DNA of 64,000 nucleotides from Phycisphaerales bacterium (GTDB taxonomy: Bacteria > Planctomycetota > Phycisphaerae > Phycisphaerales > SM1A02), in NCBI GenBank assembly GCA_029268515.1, contig JAQWNP010000002.1, positions 62,001 through 126,000 on the forward strand, given 5' to 3'. The position numbers were made by a program, and so were the translations under genes. Under the pieces are notes generated by a model. That model saw nothing but the letters and a program-made list of their open reading frames with translations. It was not told the origin of the DNA and did no database searches. Positions 17,897 to 26,423 of this stretch are shown piece by piece (positions within the stretch are counted from its first letter, which is position 1; every line of letters begins with the position of its first letter).

Positions 17897-19161
17897 GACG
17901 AGGGCCCCTTGGAAAGAATCGTGGCGGTGTTCTGCCCACCCTGGCTTGCCGTAATGACCAGCACATGGCTGAGCGACGTTGGCCTGCCGGGCAATCGCTG
18001 AGTGGCGAGGCACTGCGCCGCAACAGCGAGTTGCACGCCACCGTGTCCGGCGCAGCAGTTGCCGGTTGCGGGCGTAATCAAGATGCGAGGAAGCGTGTCG
18101 GCATGCGTCCCCAGCGCAGCCTGCAAGCCACCAGATTCGCCTGCGTCAATGCCCACAATGCCAAGTCCCATCGGAACAACAGCGTCGATATCCGAAGCCT
18201 TCAAGTTGGCTTGGGTGAGTGCCAGGCTGATGGCATCCCCGATTGCTTCTGCCGAAGCGGCCGTCAAAACGTTGTCTTCGATGCTCTGTGTACAGGCAAG
18301 GCCCGACACAATCGCTTTCATTGTTGCGCCACGCGCCGCAGCATGCTCGACGGATTCGAGTACGAGAATACCGCCGCCTTCGCCAAGCACAGTGCCTGCT
18401 GCATCATCGGCAAATGGGCGAACAAGCGTGGCAGGATCGTCATCGCTCGTGGCAGCAACGACACGGCCAGCACACTGCTGTCGCCAAGTCGCAAGCACGT
18501 TGAGCCGGCTCTCGACGCCTCCAGTAAGACATACATCGGCGGCGCCGCGTTGAATAACACGCATTGACTCGGCCAGTGAGAGTGTGGCGCTCGACTCCCA
18601 ACATGTAACCGTATTGCTCGGTCCTTGACAGTCATGCACGATCGTCACGTGACAGGCGAGCATATTGGGGAGGTACTTCAGCAGCCACAGCGGTGTGAGA
18701 TTCTCAATACCCTCGCGTCCCCAGTGGTGCAGATCAAAGTTCCCATTGTCATCGCGACTTGTGACGAGCGCGGCGCCGAGTTCATTCACATCGGCCGCAA
18801 TCAACCCGGCGCCAATATGGCAGCCCATGCGTGGTGGCGAAATAGTGATCTCACCCTCGCCGCCCCCTGCCGTGACAAGTCCAGCGTCGGCCGTTGCTGC
18901 GAGTGCAGCTGCGACAGCGAGTTCAACGTCGCGGCACATGACCTTGGTCGCCTTGCGGTAATGCTTTGGGACGATCTTGCGAATCGAAAACTCGTCGGCT
19001 GGCAATTCGCCAGCAAACGGACAGGCCCAATTCGAACCATCAAAGGACTCCAGCCGGCGAATGCCAGAACGGCCATCCTTCAGCGCGTCCCACAATGGGT
19101 CGATGCCAATGCCCAGTGCGGTGACGGGTCCGATTCCTGTGATGGCGACTTGGCAGCTCAT
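17893..19161 (-). CDS. Ketosynthase-like protein lacking the catalytic triad (KS-beta/chain-length-factor-like)
   Basis: A 422-residue KAS-fold protein starting at ATG 19161 (MSCQVAITGIG). Aligned by eye from the GP before the active site to the QRG after it, with equal spacing, its downstream partner has Cys where this protein has Glu (TCWESSAT). The HGTST region is replaced by VPMGLGI, and MGHLICAAG by TGNCCAGHGG, so both catalytic His residues are also missing. The fold-level motifs remain (GGxESRLN, GEGGGILVLES). It is translationally coupled to the active ketosynthase and probably forms a heterodimer with it, acting on chain length or stability. Evidence for heterodimer formation is by analogy only. 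Confidence 0.85.
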   Translation of the reverse strand: MSCQVAITGIGPVTALGIGIDPLWDALKDGRSGIRRLESFDGSNWACPFAGELPADEFSIRKIVPKHYRKATKVMCRDVELAVAAALAATADAGLVTAGGGEGEITISPPRMGCHIGAGLIAADVNELGAALVTSRDDNGNFDLHHWGREGIENLTPLWLLKYLPNMLACHVTIVHDCQGPSNTVTCWESSATLSLAESMRVIQRGAADVCLTGGVESRLNVLATWRQQCAGRVVAATSDDDPATLVRPFADDAAGTVLGEGGGILVLESVEHAAARGATMKAIVSGLACTQSIEDNVLTAASAEAIGDAISLALTQANLKASDIDAVVPMGLGIVGIDAGESGGLQAALGTHADTLPRILITPATGNCCAGHGGVQLAVAAQCLATQRLPGRPTSLSHVLVITASQGGQNTATILSKGPSS

Positions 19162-19286
19162 GGCCGTGGATTGTATGACTCGGGCACGCCGGCCGTACGA
19201 CTCGGACCAAAGCCCATACGCTGACGGCATGTCTATTGAAGTGAGCAAGGCAACATTGGCAATTGGCATTCCTGCCGCAGCCATGA

Positions 19287-19400
19287 TCATTGACGCCGAT
19301 TATGGGCATCATTGGCCTGATCGAAGGCATCGTGTATCTGGCCTGCCCGGACCAACGCTTCTATGACACCTCTATGGCTGGCGAGAAGACCTGGTTCTAG
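19287..19400 (+). pseudogene. C-terminal remnant of a TM2-domain membrane protein
   Basis: The frame ending at 19400 reads, from a TTG at 19290, LTPIMGIIGLIEGIVYLACP and then DQRFYDTSMAGEKTWF. The pattern IIGLIEGIxYL followed by sD..FY and a terminal WF matches the end of TM2-domain proteins. A TGA at 19284-19286 blocks the frame upstream, and no first TM2 helix with its GxxGxHRFYLG signature is seen in the other frames nearby. The stop overlaps the stop of the convergent DAHP synthase gene, as expected for a once-intact gene. It could still be a tiny expressed peptide; a decayed gene is more likely. Confidence 0.5.
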
Positions 19401-20749
19401 CTCATGGGTGCGAGCCGTCGCGCGATCAGCATCGCCATCTCAAGTGCCTGCTCATAGTTCAGCCTCGGGTCGACCAGTGATCGATAGCCGTCATGCAAAT
19501 CGTCGTCGGTCAAGCCTCGAGCGCCGCCGGTGCACTCTGTGACATTCTCACCGGTGAGTTCAAAATGCACGCCGCCAAGATGTGAACCGCATGCGGCGTG
19601 AATATCGATGGCCTGCTCAAGTTCAAGCAGAATGTCCTCGAAGCTGCGGGTTTTAATACCCGCTTCGGTCTTGCGTGTATTGCCATGCATGGGGTCACAC
19701 ACAAAGAGCACCGTACGACCGGTCGACTTCACTGCATCAATGAGGGCCGGCAAATAGTCCCCAACCTTCGCTGCGCCATACCGATGAATCAGCGTAAGAC
19801 GTCCAGGCTCGTCGTCTGGGTGCAGCACGTCGAAGAGTTTGGTCAACACCGACTTCATATTCACTGGGTCGAGTGCAGGTCCCATCTTGATGGCGATAGG
19901 GTTGCGAATACCACGGAAGAACTCTACGTGCGCTTCGTCAATCCCTGCCGTTCGCATACCAATCCATGGAAAATGCGTCGAAAGGTTGTACCAGCCATCA
20001 CGACGTGGCACGCTGCGGGTCAATGCCGCTTCGTATGGAAGCAATAATCCTTCGTGGCTCGTGTAGAAGTCGACACGAGAAATATCAGCGACCGAGATGC
20101 CGCTCAGGGTCTCCATGAAACGAACCGACTCGCCAATCGACTCGACGATGCTGTGAAACTCGGTCGCCCGCGGCGAGTGCTCGACAAAGTCGAGTTCCCA
20201 ATACTCCGGGTTGTGTAGATTGGCAAACCCGCCATCGACGAGGCTGCGAATGAAGTTGAGTGTAAGTGCCGAACGCTCGTACCCGCGCAGCATGCGCCAC
20301 GGATCGGGAAGTCGACTCTTCTCGTCGAAGGCCGGGCGATTGACGATGTCGCCGTAGTAACTGGTGAAGGACTCGTCACCGCGTGTCTCCATTGAATCGC
20401 TTCGCGGCTTAGCGTATTGCCCTGCGAATCGCCCAACACGAATGACGCGGCGGTGCATGCCGTGCACCAACACCAGCGACATCTGCAAGAGGATCTTCAA
20501 CTTATTGGTGATGACACTCGACGTGCATTCACCAAATGACTCCGCACAGTCGCCCCCCTGCAAGAGGAACCGCTTGCCGGCTGCAGCCTCGGCGAGTTGA
20601 CTCTTCAGCGATTCGATCTCCCAACTCGTCACCAGCGGTGGCATGGCGGCCAACTCACCGGTCGCCTCGGCCAATGCCTCAACGTCGGGATATGCGGGTT
20701 GGTGGCGGGCTGTCTTCGCTCGCCACGAATCGCTTGTCCATTCCGTCAT
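19397..20749 (-). CDS. 3-deoxy-7-phosphoheptulonate synthase, class II
   Basis: Condenses phosphoenolpyruvate and erythrose 4-phosphate in the first step of the shikimate pathway. The 450-residue protein has the class II signatures LLQGGDCAESF (about 62-72), GRFAGQYAKPRS (about 106-117), LTLIHRYGA and CDPMHGNT near 330-338, and the metal-site region ELTGENVTECTGG near its end. The length fits the plant/mycobacterial-type class II family. It appears monocistronic, with tRNA-Leu just upstream on the same strand. I see no leader peptide or attenuator. Confidence 0.95.
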   Translation of the reverse strand: MTEWTSDSWRAKTARHQPAYPDVEALAEATGELAAMPPLVTSWEIESLKSQLAEAAAGKRFLLQGGDCAESFGECTSSVITNKLKILLQMSLVLVHGMHRRVIRVGRFAGQYAKPRSDSMETRGDESFTSYYGDIVNRPAFDEKSRLPDPWRMLRGYERSALTLNFIRSLVDGGFANLHNPEYWELDFVEHSPRATEFHSIVESIGESVRFMETLSGISVADISRVDFYTSHEGLLLPYEAALTRSVPRRDGWYNLSTHFPWIGMRTAGIDEAHVEFFRGIRNPIAIKMGPALDPVNMKSVLTKLFDVLHPDDEPGRLTLIHRYGAAKVGDYLPALIDAVKSTGRTVLFVCDPMHGNTRKTEAGIKTRSFEDILLELEQAIDIHAACGSHLGGVHFELTGENVTECTGGARGLTDDDLHDGYRSLVDPRLNYEQALEMAMLIARRLAPMS

Positions 20750-20781
20750 TCCGAGTGGGATCCTCTAGAGGGGGGCTATGA

Positions 20782-20863
20782 TGCGGGCGAGAGGACTCGA
20801 ACCTCCACGGGTTGCCCCACTGGTACCTAAAACCAGCGCGTCTGCCAATTCCGCCACGCCCGC
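20782..20863 (-). tRNA. tRNA-Leu (anticodon UAG)
   Basis: An 82-nt class II tRNA. The acceptor stem is GCGGGCG/CGCCCGC with discriminator A; the D arm, the anticodon stem CTGGT/ACCAG around loop TTTAGGT, a long variable arm (TGGGGCAACCCG) and a GGTTCGAGTCC T-arm are all present. The anticodon TAG corresponds to plus-strand bases 20827-20829. CCA is not encoded. It lies between the DAHP synthase and the DoxX-like gene. Confidence 0.95.
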
Positions 20864-20944
20864 GTGCGTGTAATGCCGATTATGAACCATGAAGTACCCT
20901 CAGGGCTACCCCGAACCCACTGAAAGCCAACGGAACCATCAGTT

Positions 20945-21682
20945 ATGTCATATGCCACCATCGCCGGAACCGGACTCATTCCCCTTCTCTCTCGCATCGT
21001 GCTTGGTGCGGGCTTCTTCTTTGCCGGGTGGCATGCCTGCTTCAATGAAGTGCCCTTTACCCAGCAAGAGATCCGCATTCTGGAGGATGGCCCGGCAGTG
21101 CCGGTCCAGGTCTCTCTTCAAAAAGAGGCCCCCCCAGCAGCGGCACCTGCCCCAGCAGCGGCACCTGTAGAGAAGCCAGTGGCTGAAACCGCCCCCGAGC
21201 CCAAGCCGGATGCTGTGGCAGAAACGCCACGCCCAATTGGGCCCCTTGCCGGCGCTACACCGAGCAAAGGCGGCGTCATGCGAGCTGCAGCCGAGCGAAT
21301 CACCATCCAACTACGTACAGGCGGAGTGGGCGAGTTTTCTGAGCCACTGGCCTGGGCCGCAGCTGTTGCCAGCCTTGTCGGCGGTGCCCTGCTCTTTATT
21401 GGCCTCTTGAGCCGCCTCTGGGCCTTTGCCATGGCCGTCATGCTCGGGGCATCATTTTGGTTCTCCAGTGTTGTGGAGGCAGGCATGTTCTCCACCGATC
21501 CATTCCTGTGGACCTCGAGCCAGCAAACCTTCCACGAGATGTTCGCCACACTCGCCTTCTTTGTGCTGGCCGTCGGCATCCTGATGACTGGGCCAGGTGC
21601 GCTGTCGGTCGATGGAAGTATTCGCTCGAAGCCGCGGGTAGAGCCCTCAACAAGCCTCTCTTCCTCGAGCGACATCAAGTAA
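20945..21682 (+). CDS. DoxX-like membrane protein with an Ala/Pro-rich loop
   Basis: A 245-residue inner-membrane protein with four predicted helices in DoxX order: about 12-30, then after a long insert about 135-155, 158-178 and 195-215. The first loop is expanded by about 70 residues of Pro, Ala, Glu and Lys (repeats such as APAPAAAP), which is unusual, as DoxX proteins are usually about 130-150 residues. A conserved-looking SQQTFHEMFATLAFFVLA segment ends the domain. Role unknown; relatives affect redox or sulfur metabolism. It precedes the VWA/ExbB/ExbD operon by 79 bases and may or may not be co-transcribed. Confidence 0.75.
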   Translation: MSYATIAGTGLIPLLSRIVLGAGFFFAGWHACFNEVPFTQQEIRILEDGPAVPVQVSLQKEAPPAAAPAPAAAPVEKPVAETAPEPKPDAVAETPRPIGPLAGATPSKGGVMRAAAERITIQLRTGGVGEFSEPLAWAAAVASLVGGALLFIGLLSRLWAFAMAVMLGASFWFSSVVEAGMFSTDPFLWTSSQQTFHEMFATLAFFVLAVGILMTGPGALSVDGSIRSKPRVEPSTSLSSSSDIK

Positions 21683-21761
21683 AGCACGCCTACTCTTTCG
21701 CGTCCTTTCGCCGATTCGGCCCGAGCGTCTCGTATGCTTTGCAGCCGGAGCCATACGTTTG

Positions 21762-22667
21762 ATGAGCGCACCCACCTCTTCAATTTCAACTGGACCGGGG
21801 CACAGCCTGCGACGGCTTGGGCCCTGGACCATTTCACTTGCTGTGCACGCGGGGCTGATCGCCATTGGATTTGCCTTGACATGGTCCATCATTCGGCTTG
21901 ATGAACGATTGCCTTCGCCCATTGTGACCTCCTCTGACATCGTGCTGACACCAGTCATGCCACTGCACACTGGGACGGCTACTGAGTCGTCTTCAACGGC
22001 CACGAGCATCCCAATGCCGACCATTACATCCACACCGACCGACACACCACGAATTGATGGGCCCGCACCGGCCGCCGCAAGCAGTGTCAGTACCCCAACT
22101 GCGTTCGCAGGCGCATCGATGCAGCAGGCCCGTGAAGTCGTTTTTGTCATCGATGTCAGCGGCAGCATGATTGCATGGATCCAATTTGTCATCGACGAAG
22201 TAGAGCGAACCCTCGGCTCGATGAGCAGTGATCAGCAATGCGCCGTTATCTGTTTCGCAGGCGAGGATGTCCGCGTGATGCCGCGGGGTGGACTGGCATT
22301 CGCGAGCCCAGCCACAGTGACGTCACTCATCGATGAATTGCGGACAACTGCATCGCAGCGATTTGGCGTTGGTTCAGACCCCGTACCTGGCCTCCAAGCC
22401 GCAGTCGCAATGAAACCAGAATTGATCATGCTGCTCAGCGAAGGCCTAGATGGGCGGGGTCGATGGGCAGTTGACCGCGACGCAACGCTTACAGCGCTCG
22501 ACTCCATGAATCCACGTCGCGGGTCAGGGAATCGGCCCATCCGCATCAGTTGTATCAGACTTGTCACGGACAACTCGCCCGACGAGGCTGCCTTAATGGG
22601 CGAAATCGCCAGCCAACATGGCGATGGCCACGTACACCGCGTCACCCTGGAGGAACTTGATCGATGA
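21762..22667 (+). CDS. Membrane-anchored VWA-domain protein
   Basis: A 301-residue protein. One membrane helix lies at about 24-44 (SLAVHAGLIAIGFALTW), the same position and style as the anchor of TonB-like proteins. A Ser/Thr/Pro linker of about 70 residues follows. The von Willebrand A domain starts near 125 with VVFVIDVSGSM, a complete DxSxS metal-binding motif, and runs to the end. The start is ATG 21762; a TTG lies just before it. The last bases overlap the ExbB-like gene (ATGA). With a proton channel next door, the linker and VWA domain probably reach into the periplasm as the moved or recognition part. Confidence 0.85.
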   Translation: MSAPTSSISTGPGHSLRRLGPWTISLAVHAGLIAIGFALTWSIIRLDERLPSPIVTSSDIVLTPVMPLHTGTATESSSTATSIPMPTITSTPTDTPRIDGPAPAAASSVSTPTAFAGASMQQAREVVFVIDVSGSMIAWIQFVIDEVERTLGSMSSDQQCAVICFAGEDVRVMPRGGLAFASPATVTSLIDELRTTASQRFGVGSDPVPGLQAAVAMKPELIMLLSEGLDGRGRWAVDRDATLTALDSMNPRRGSGNRPIRISCIRLVTDNSPDEAALMGEIASQHGDGHVHRVTLEELDR

Positions 22668-23410
22668 TCATTCGACGTCTCGTGCCAGCATTGGCAATTC
22701 TGCTATTCGCTTCGCCAGTCGCCGCAGCACCAACAGCGAGAAGTTTTGCATCCGCCTTCTTTATCTCTCGCGGAGCAAATGGCGACATTGAAATCCTCGG
22801 AACCAGCGTGACGTGGTTGCTCTTGTGCATGTCTGCAGCGGCCGTTGGCCTTGCTATTGCCATGGCTATGGACAACCGCCGCCAGACAATTATGCCCGAC
22901 GGCTTTGTGAAAGCAATGGAAGCTGACATCAACAGCAGCCGGTTTCGTGAAGCCATGTCGCGAGCTGAGTCTGACGAGAGCTTCATCGGACAAATTATGG
23001 CCGACGCCATGCGGCAAGCGCCGCACGGCTGGAAGGCCGTGGTGCGAGCACTTGAGCAGGCTTCAGAAGAGCACACACTGACAAGACTTCGCCGTATCGA
23101 AGTGCTCAACATCATCGGGCAGGTCAGCCCAATGATCGGTTTGTTTGGCACGGTCTACGGCATGATTTTGGCTTTCTCCGCCATCGTCGCCTCGGGCGGC
23201 GCGGCCGACCCGGTCATGCTCGCCGGCGGCATCGGGACCGCACTTACCACAACGTTTTGGGGCTTGGTCGTGGCTATTCCATCGCTCGCGGCCTGCGCGA
23301 TGTTGCGAGGAAAAATCGATGCCATGACAGCCGAGGCAACGCTCGCGGCCGAGGACTTGCTTGGCCGATTCCGTCCACGACGTGAGAAAAGCCACTCGGA
23401 CACAGCATGA
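22664..23410 (+). CDS. MotA/TolQ/ExbB-type proton channel protein
   Basis: A 248-residue inner-membrane protein with a signal-like first helix (about 5-20), a second helix at about 45-63 and the diagnostic pair of helices near 145-220. The core motif reads VSPMIGLFGTVYGMILAFSAI and then LAGGIGTALTTTFWGLVVAIPS, as in TolQ/ExbB. A cytoplasmic helical stretch lies between. It should form a pentamer that conducts protons and powers an ExbD dimer. It is translationally coupled to the genes on both sides. Confidence 0.93.
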   Translation: MIIRRLVPALAILLFASPVAAAPTARSFASAFFISRGANGDIEILGTSVTWLLLCMSAAAVGLAIAMAMDNRRQTIMPDGFVKAMEADINSSRFREAMSRAESDESFIGQIMADAMRQAPHGWKAVVRALEQASEEHTLTRLRRIEVLNIIGQVSPMIGLFGTVYGMILAFSAIVASGGAADPVMLAGGIGTALTTTFWGLVVAIPSLAACAMLRGKIDAMTAEATLAAEDLLGRFRPRREKSHSDTA

Positions 23411-23856
23411 GTCGGCGCCGTATCGAAACTTCCGTGCAGGCGAACATGACACCACTGATTGATGTGGTGTTCTTGTTGATCGTTTTCTTTGTGCTCGTCT
23501 CTCGCATTGTTGACGAGGACCGGCCGCGGCTGGATCTTCCCTCACCGGTACCACCTGCCACCATGGTTCCTCCTCCCGGACCTCGGGCAATTGTAAGTGT
23601 GGTGGACGGCGCATCGCCGACCTATCACCTCGCGGGCGCTGTATACGAAGCCAACGAACGTGGTCGTGCGGCACTCGGTACTGCCATGGCCGCGTTGGTT
23701 CGCCAGGTGCCGGACACAGCTGTGCAGGTACGCGCCGCACGGAGTACATCATGGGACATGGTCGCTCCCATCCTGGAAGAAGCACGATCGGCTGGGGAGG
23801 CCGCTGGCACCACTATTCGCGTACAACTCGCCACCACGCGGGAGCATGCGCCATGA
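23407..23856 (+). CDS. ExbD/TolR-type protein, first copy
   Basis: A 149-residue protein with a short cytoplasmic head, one membrane helix at about 17-38 beginning LIDVVFLLIVFFVL, and a periplasmic domain. The Asp in the helix (LIDVVF) is the proton-carrying residue of the family. A Pro-rich stretch (PPATMVPPPGP) follows the helix. Overlaps both neighbours by ATGA. It pairs with the second ExbD and the ExbB-like channel. Confidence 0.92.
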   Translation: MSRRRIETSVQANMTPLIDVVFLLIVFFVLVSRIVDEDRPRLDLPSPVPPATMVPPPGPRAIVSVVDGASPTYHLAGAVYEANERGRAALGTAMAALVRQVPDTAVQVRAARSTSWDMVAPILEEARSAGEAAGTTIRVQLATTREHAP

Positions 23857-24317
23857 GCTTGTTGGCTCGCCCCCGCACAGGGCGTACCACTCAAGTGGGC
23901 CTGCAGATCGCCCCACTGATTGATGTCGTGTTCTTGCTGCTGATGTACTTCATGGTGGCAACCGATTTTAGCCCCTCCGAAGAAGTGTTTCGATTGGAGT
24001 TGCCGCCACTCGCTGCGGATATTGCCGATCCACTGGACATCCTCGACGAGCCGCTACGCGTGCATCTGGCAGCGGCAGGTTCGAGCGGTACGTTGGCGCG
24101 TTTGACTCTTGATGGCCCTTGGTCTGTAGCCGGATCACCCGACGGTCTTCGTGACTTCTTGGAGGCGTCCATCACACCACAAGGAACGCTCTTCCTGCCC
24201 GACCACCCGATCATCATCGTGCCCACCGGTCAGGTGGCCTGGTCTCATGTCGTGGAGACATTCAATGCAGCGGTGGCAGCAGGATGCACCAATGTGACGT
24301 TGGAGACGCCCTCGTGA
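23853..24317 (+). CDS. ExbD/TolR-type protein, second copy
   Basis: A 154-residue protein starting at ATG 23853 (MSLLARPRTGR). Its membrane helix begins PLIDVVFLLLMYFMV, again with the proton-relay Asp, followed by a periplasmic domain with the pattern LFLPDHPIIIVPTGQVAWSH near its end. Two different ExbD proteins beside one ExbB suggest a heterodimeric rotor/stator core. The start overlaps the first copy and the end overlaps the next gene by GTGA. Confidence 0.92.
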   Translation: MSLLARPRTGRTTQVGLQIAPLIDVVFLLLMYFMVATDFSPSEEVFRLELPPLAADIADPLDILDEPLRVHLAAAGSSGTLARLTLDGPWSVAGSPDGLRDFLEASITPQGTLFLPDHPIIIVPTGQVAWSHVVETFNAAVAAGCTNVTLETPS

Positions 24318-26395
24318 TTGCTGCCATGCTCACGCTCACCATGCTCAATGTCGGTGACATTGCATCACATCGTGCCGATTGGGCTGATGCAACGAGCGAG
24401 CCTGCCAAGATCGAGGCCGGGTTGTCGTTACTGGATGCGTTGCTCAGAGAGGAATGGAAGAATGAGTTAACGATTGACCTCGCAATGCTCGGACTTGCCG
24501 ATGCCCAACGACATGCCGCCGCAGTAGCGATGATCAATGAGGCATTAGTTGTATCAATGGATGTGGATACAGCCCTCCGATCGCAGGCCGAGCAAGGCGT
24601 GAGAGTGTCGCTTGATGCTGCTCGTTGGGCCCGCGCCCGTGGACTGGCCTGCGCGGCAAAGGCATTGCTCATCGAAGCAGGCGAACAAGATGCGGAGGCA
24701 GCGAAGGTTGAAGCCTTGGTGCATCTTGGCCCGTTACTTGAACGAGATCGCGATGGAAGGGCTCGACGATTGGTCTCGCACCTCTACCTTCGGTCGGGCG
24801 ATACCCACCAAACGTTATCGATTTTGAAGTCCATTCGAGAATCCTCGTCGACAGAACCACTCGAAGATGCCGCAGCAACCGCGGTCTCGCTCCGACTCAA
24901 CGGAGGCAGTCAGTGGCAATCAACCTTGCGAGCAACAAGCGAGCCATGGCAAGTTGTGCTCTATGCCGAGGCTGCAATGGCAGCCCTACAACACGCAGAC
25001 CGACCCCTCGAAGCACTGCGTGTGTCGGTCGCTGCGAACGTGTCACTCCAACGATGTGGCATGGACCAACGCGATGCCTTTGTGATCGCCTCGGCGATGG
25101 CCGCTCGGCTCAATGTACAGAGCATCTCTGACCAAGACATGGTGGATCTCGAGTTGGTCGCGGTCGTGGGTGCCGCCGAAGCCGCGCTTGCCGATGGCCA
25201 GCCAATGCAAGCCGCCAGCTGGCTTCGTTTAGCCCTTCAGGGCGTAGCCCCCTCCCTACCAGCCAGCGAAGCATCGACTGTACTCGCTCAAGCAGAAGCT
25301 GCAAGCGGCCAGATGCTCGCGGCTATGCGAGCGTGGATGTTTGCAGCTGAACAGCGAGGGCCACAGACCGCTAGGCGAATCGACCAAGCGGCCAGCATTG
25401 CGGCACGCCTTGCTCGCGGTCCGCATCGTGACGAGGCATTGGCCGTACTGGAACTGGCTGCAACATCCGGTGAACGGATGGCTGCTTGGACCCGCACGTT
25501 GGCGGCGATTGAAGTGACGATGGGGACTATTGATGTGGCAGTTGAGCGGCTGCAACAGATCCCACCAGGAGGGGATGATCAAATCGAAGCCATGCGAGAG
25601 ATCGGCCATGTGCTGCGGGATCGAGCGCAACGATTGGGGGGTTGGCAAACCGGCGATGATGACTCGCTTCAGGTTGCCTATGCCTCGGCCTTAGCAGCCG
25701 CGGCACAGCAACACAATCATCTCAGGTCGGCCAAGGCGGAGCCAATAGCCGCTGGGCTTGCAGCAATAATTGTTTACTCCACCCTGGAGCAAGACGGCCC
25801 TGCAGCCGCAAGGGCAATAAGTGAAAATTTGAAGGCGCTCACGTGGCTGACAGGGGACGATCGTCTCCAGCTCGATGCCGTTCTCGCTGCTACTGCAGGC
25901 GATGCTGATGGCTTACGAGCAGTACTTGCTCGCGCGCGTGATGCTGACTCAATTACCCGTCATGTGCTGCAACGAGCGGGTTCTCTGAGCGTGGAAGTCG
26001 CGGCCAGCGTGGTGGGTACTTTTGAGTCGCTCCCCCCGCCCAGCGGCCAACCCGATGCAATCCTCGCAATCGCCGAAGTACTGCGACGAGCCGATCAGTG
26101 CGATGATGCCGTGAAGTGGTACGACGCTGTACTCGCAAGCGACCCATCACTCTTTGCAGCAGTACTCGGTCGCTGCGATTGCCTTCGGCACTCCGATGAT
26201 CGAGCAATGCTCGCTGAAGCCGCCCGTGGCTACCGCCGCATTGCCGCGATGCCACGCTCAGACAATCCAGACCGCTGGCGAGCAGCGAATACACGGCTGC
26301 TGGAAGTCCTCCGACGAGCAGGAGCAAACCGTGCGAGGCTCGATGCCATGCTGGCCCGTCTGCAAGCAATCGATCCAGACATCTCTGACCACTGA
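24314..26395 (+). CDS. Large alpha-helical repeat protein (TPR-like)
   Basis: A 693-residue protein with GTG start at 24314 overlapping the ExbD stop. A short hydrophobic N-terminus (MIAAMLTLTML) may be a weak export signal. The rest is almost wholly helical and Ala/Leu/Arg-rich, with TPR-like pairs, clearest near the C-terminus (about 595-640, AEVLRRADQCDDAVKWYDAVLASDP split over two helices). No catalytic motif seen. As the last gene of the VWA-ExbB-ExbD-ExbD operon it is probably a scaffold for that machine. Confidence 0.75.
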   Translation: MIAAMLTLTMLNVGDIASHRADWADATSEPAKIEAGLSLLDALLREEWKNELTIDLAMLGLADAQRHAAAVAMINEALVVSMDVDTALRSQAEQGVRVSLDAARWARARGLACAAKALLIEAGEQDAEAAKVEALVHLGPLLERDRDGRARRLVSHLYLRSGDTHQTLSILKSIRESSSTEPLEDAAATAVSLRLNGGSQWQSTLRATSEPWQVVLYAEAAMAALQHADRPLEALRVSVAANVSLQRCGMDQRDAFVIASAMAARLNVQSISDQDMVDLELVAVVGAAEAALADGQPMQAASWLRLALQGVAPSLPASEASTVLAQAEAASGQMLAAMRAWMFAAEQRGPQTARRIDQAASIAARLARGPHRDEALAVLELAATSGERMAAWTRTLAAIEVTMGTIDVAVERLQQIPPGGDDQIEAMREIGHVLRDRAQRLGGWQTGDDDSLQVAYASALAAAAQQHNHLRSAKAEPIAAGLAAIIVYSTLEQDGPAAARAISENLKALTWLTGDDRLQLDAVLAATAGDADGLRAVLARARDADSITRHVLQRAGSLSVEVAASVVGTFESLPPPSGQPDAILAIAEVLRRADQCDDAVKWYDAVLASDPSLFAAVLGRCDCLRHSDDRAMLAEAARGYRRIAAMPRSDNPDRWRAANTRLLEVLRRAGANRARLDAMLARLQAIDPDISDH

Positions 26396-26423
26396 GCGGG
26401 TCGCTCGTGATCCTGGCATCAAC

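Noticed and set aside
21118-21882. Minus-strand frame of 254 codons
   Set aside because: Antisense to the DoxX-like gene and the start of the VWA gene; no motif.
23063-23785. Minus-strand frame of 240 codons
   Set aside because: Antisense to the ExbB and first ExbD genes, both well supported.
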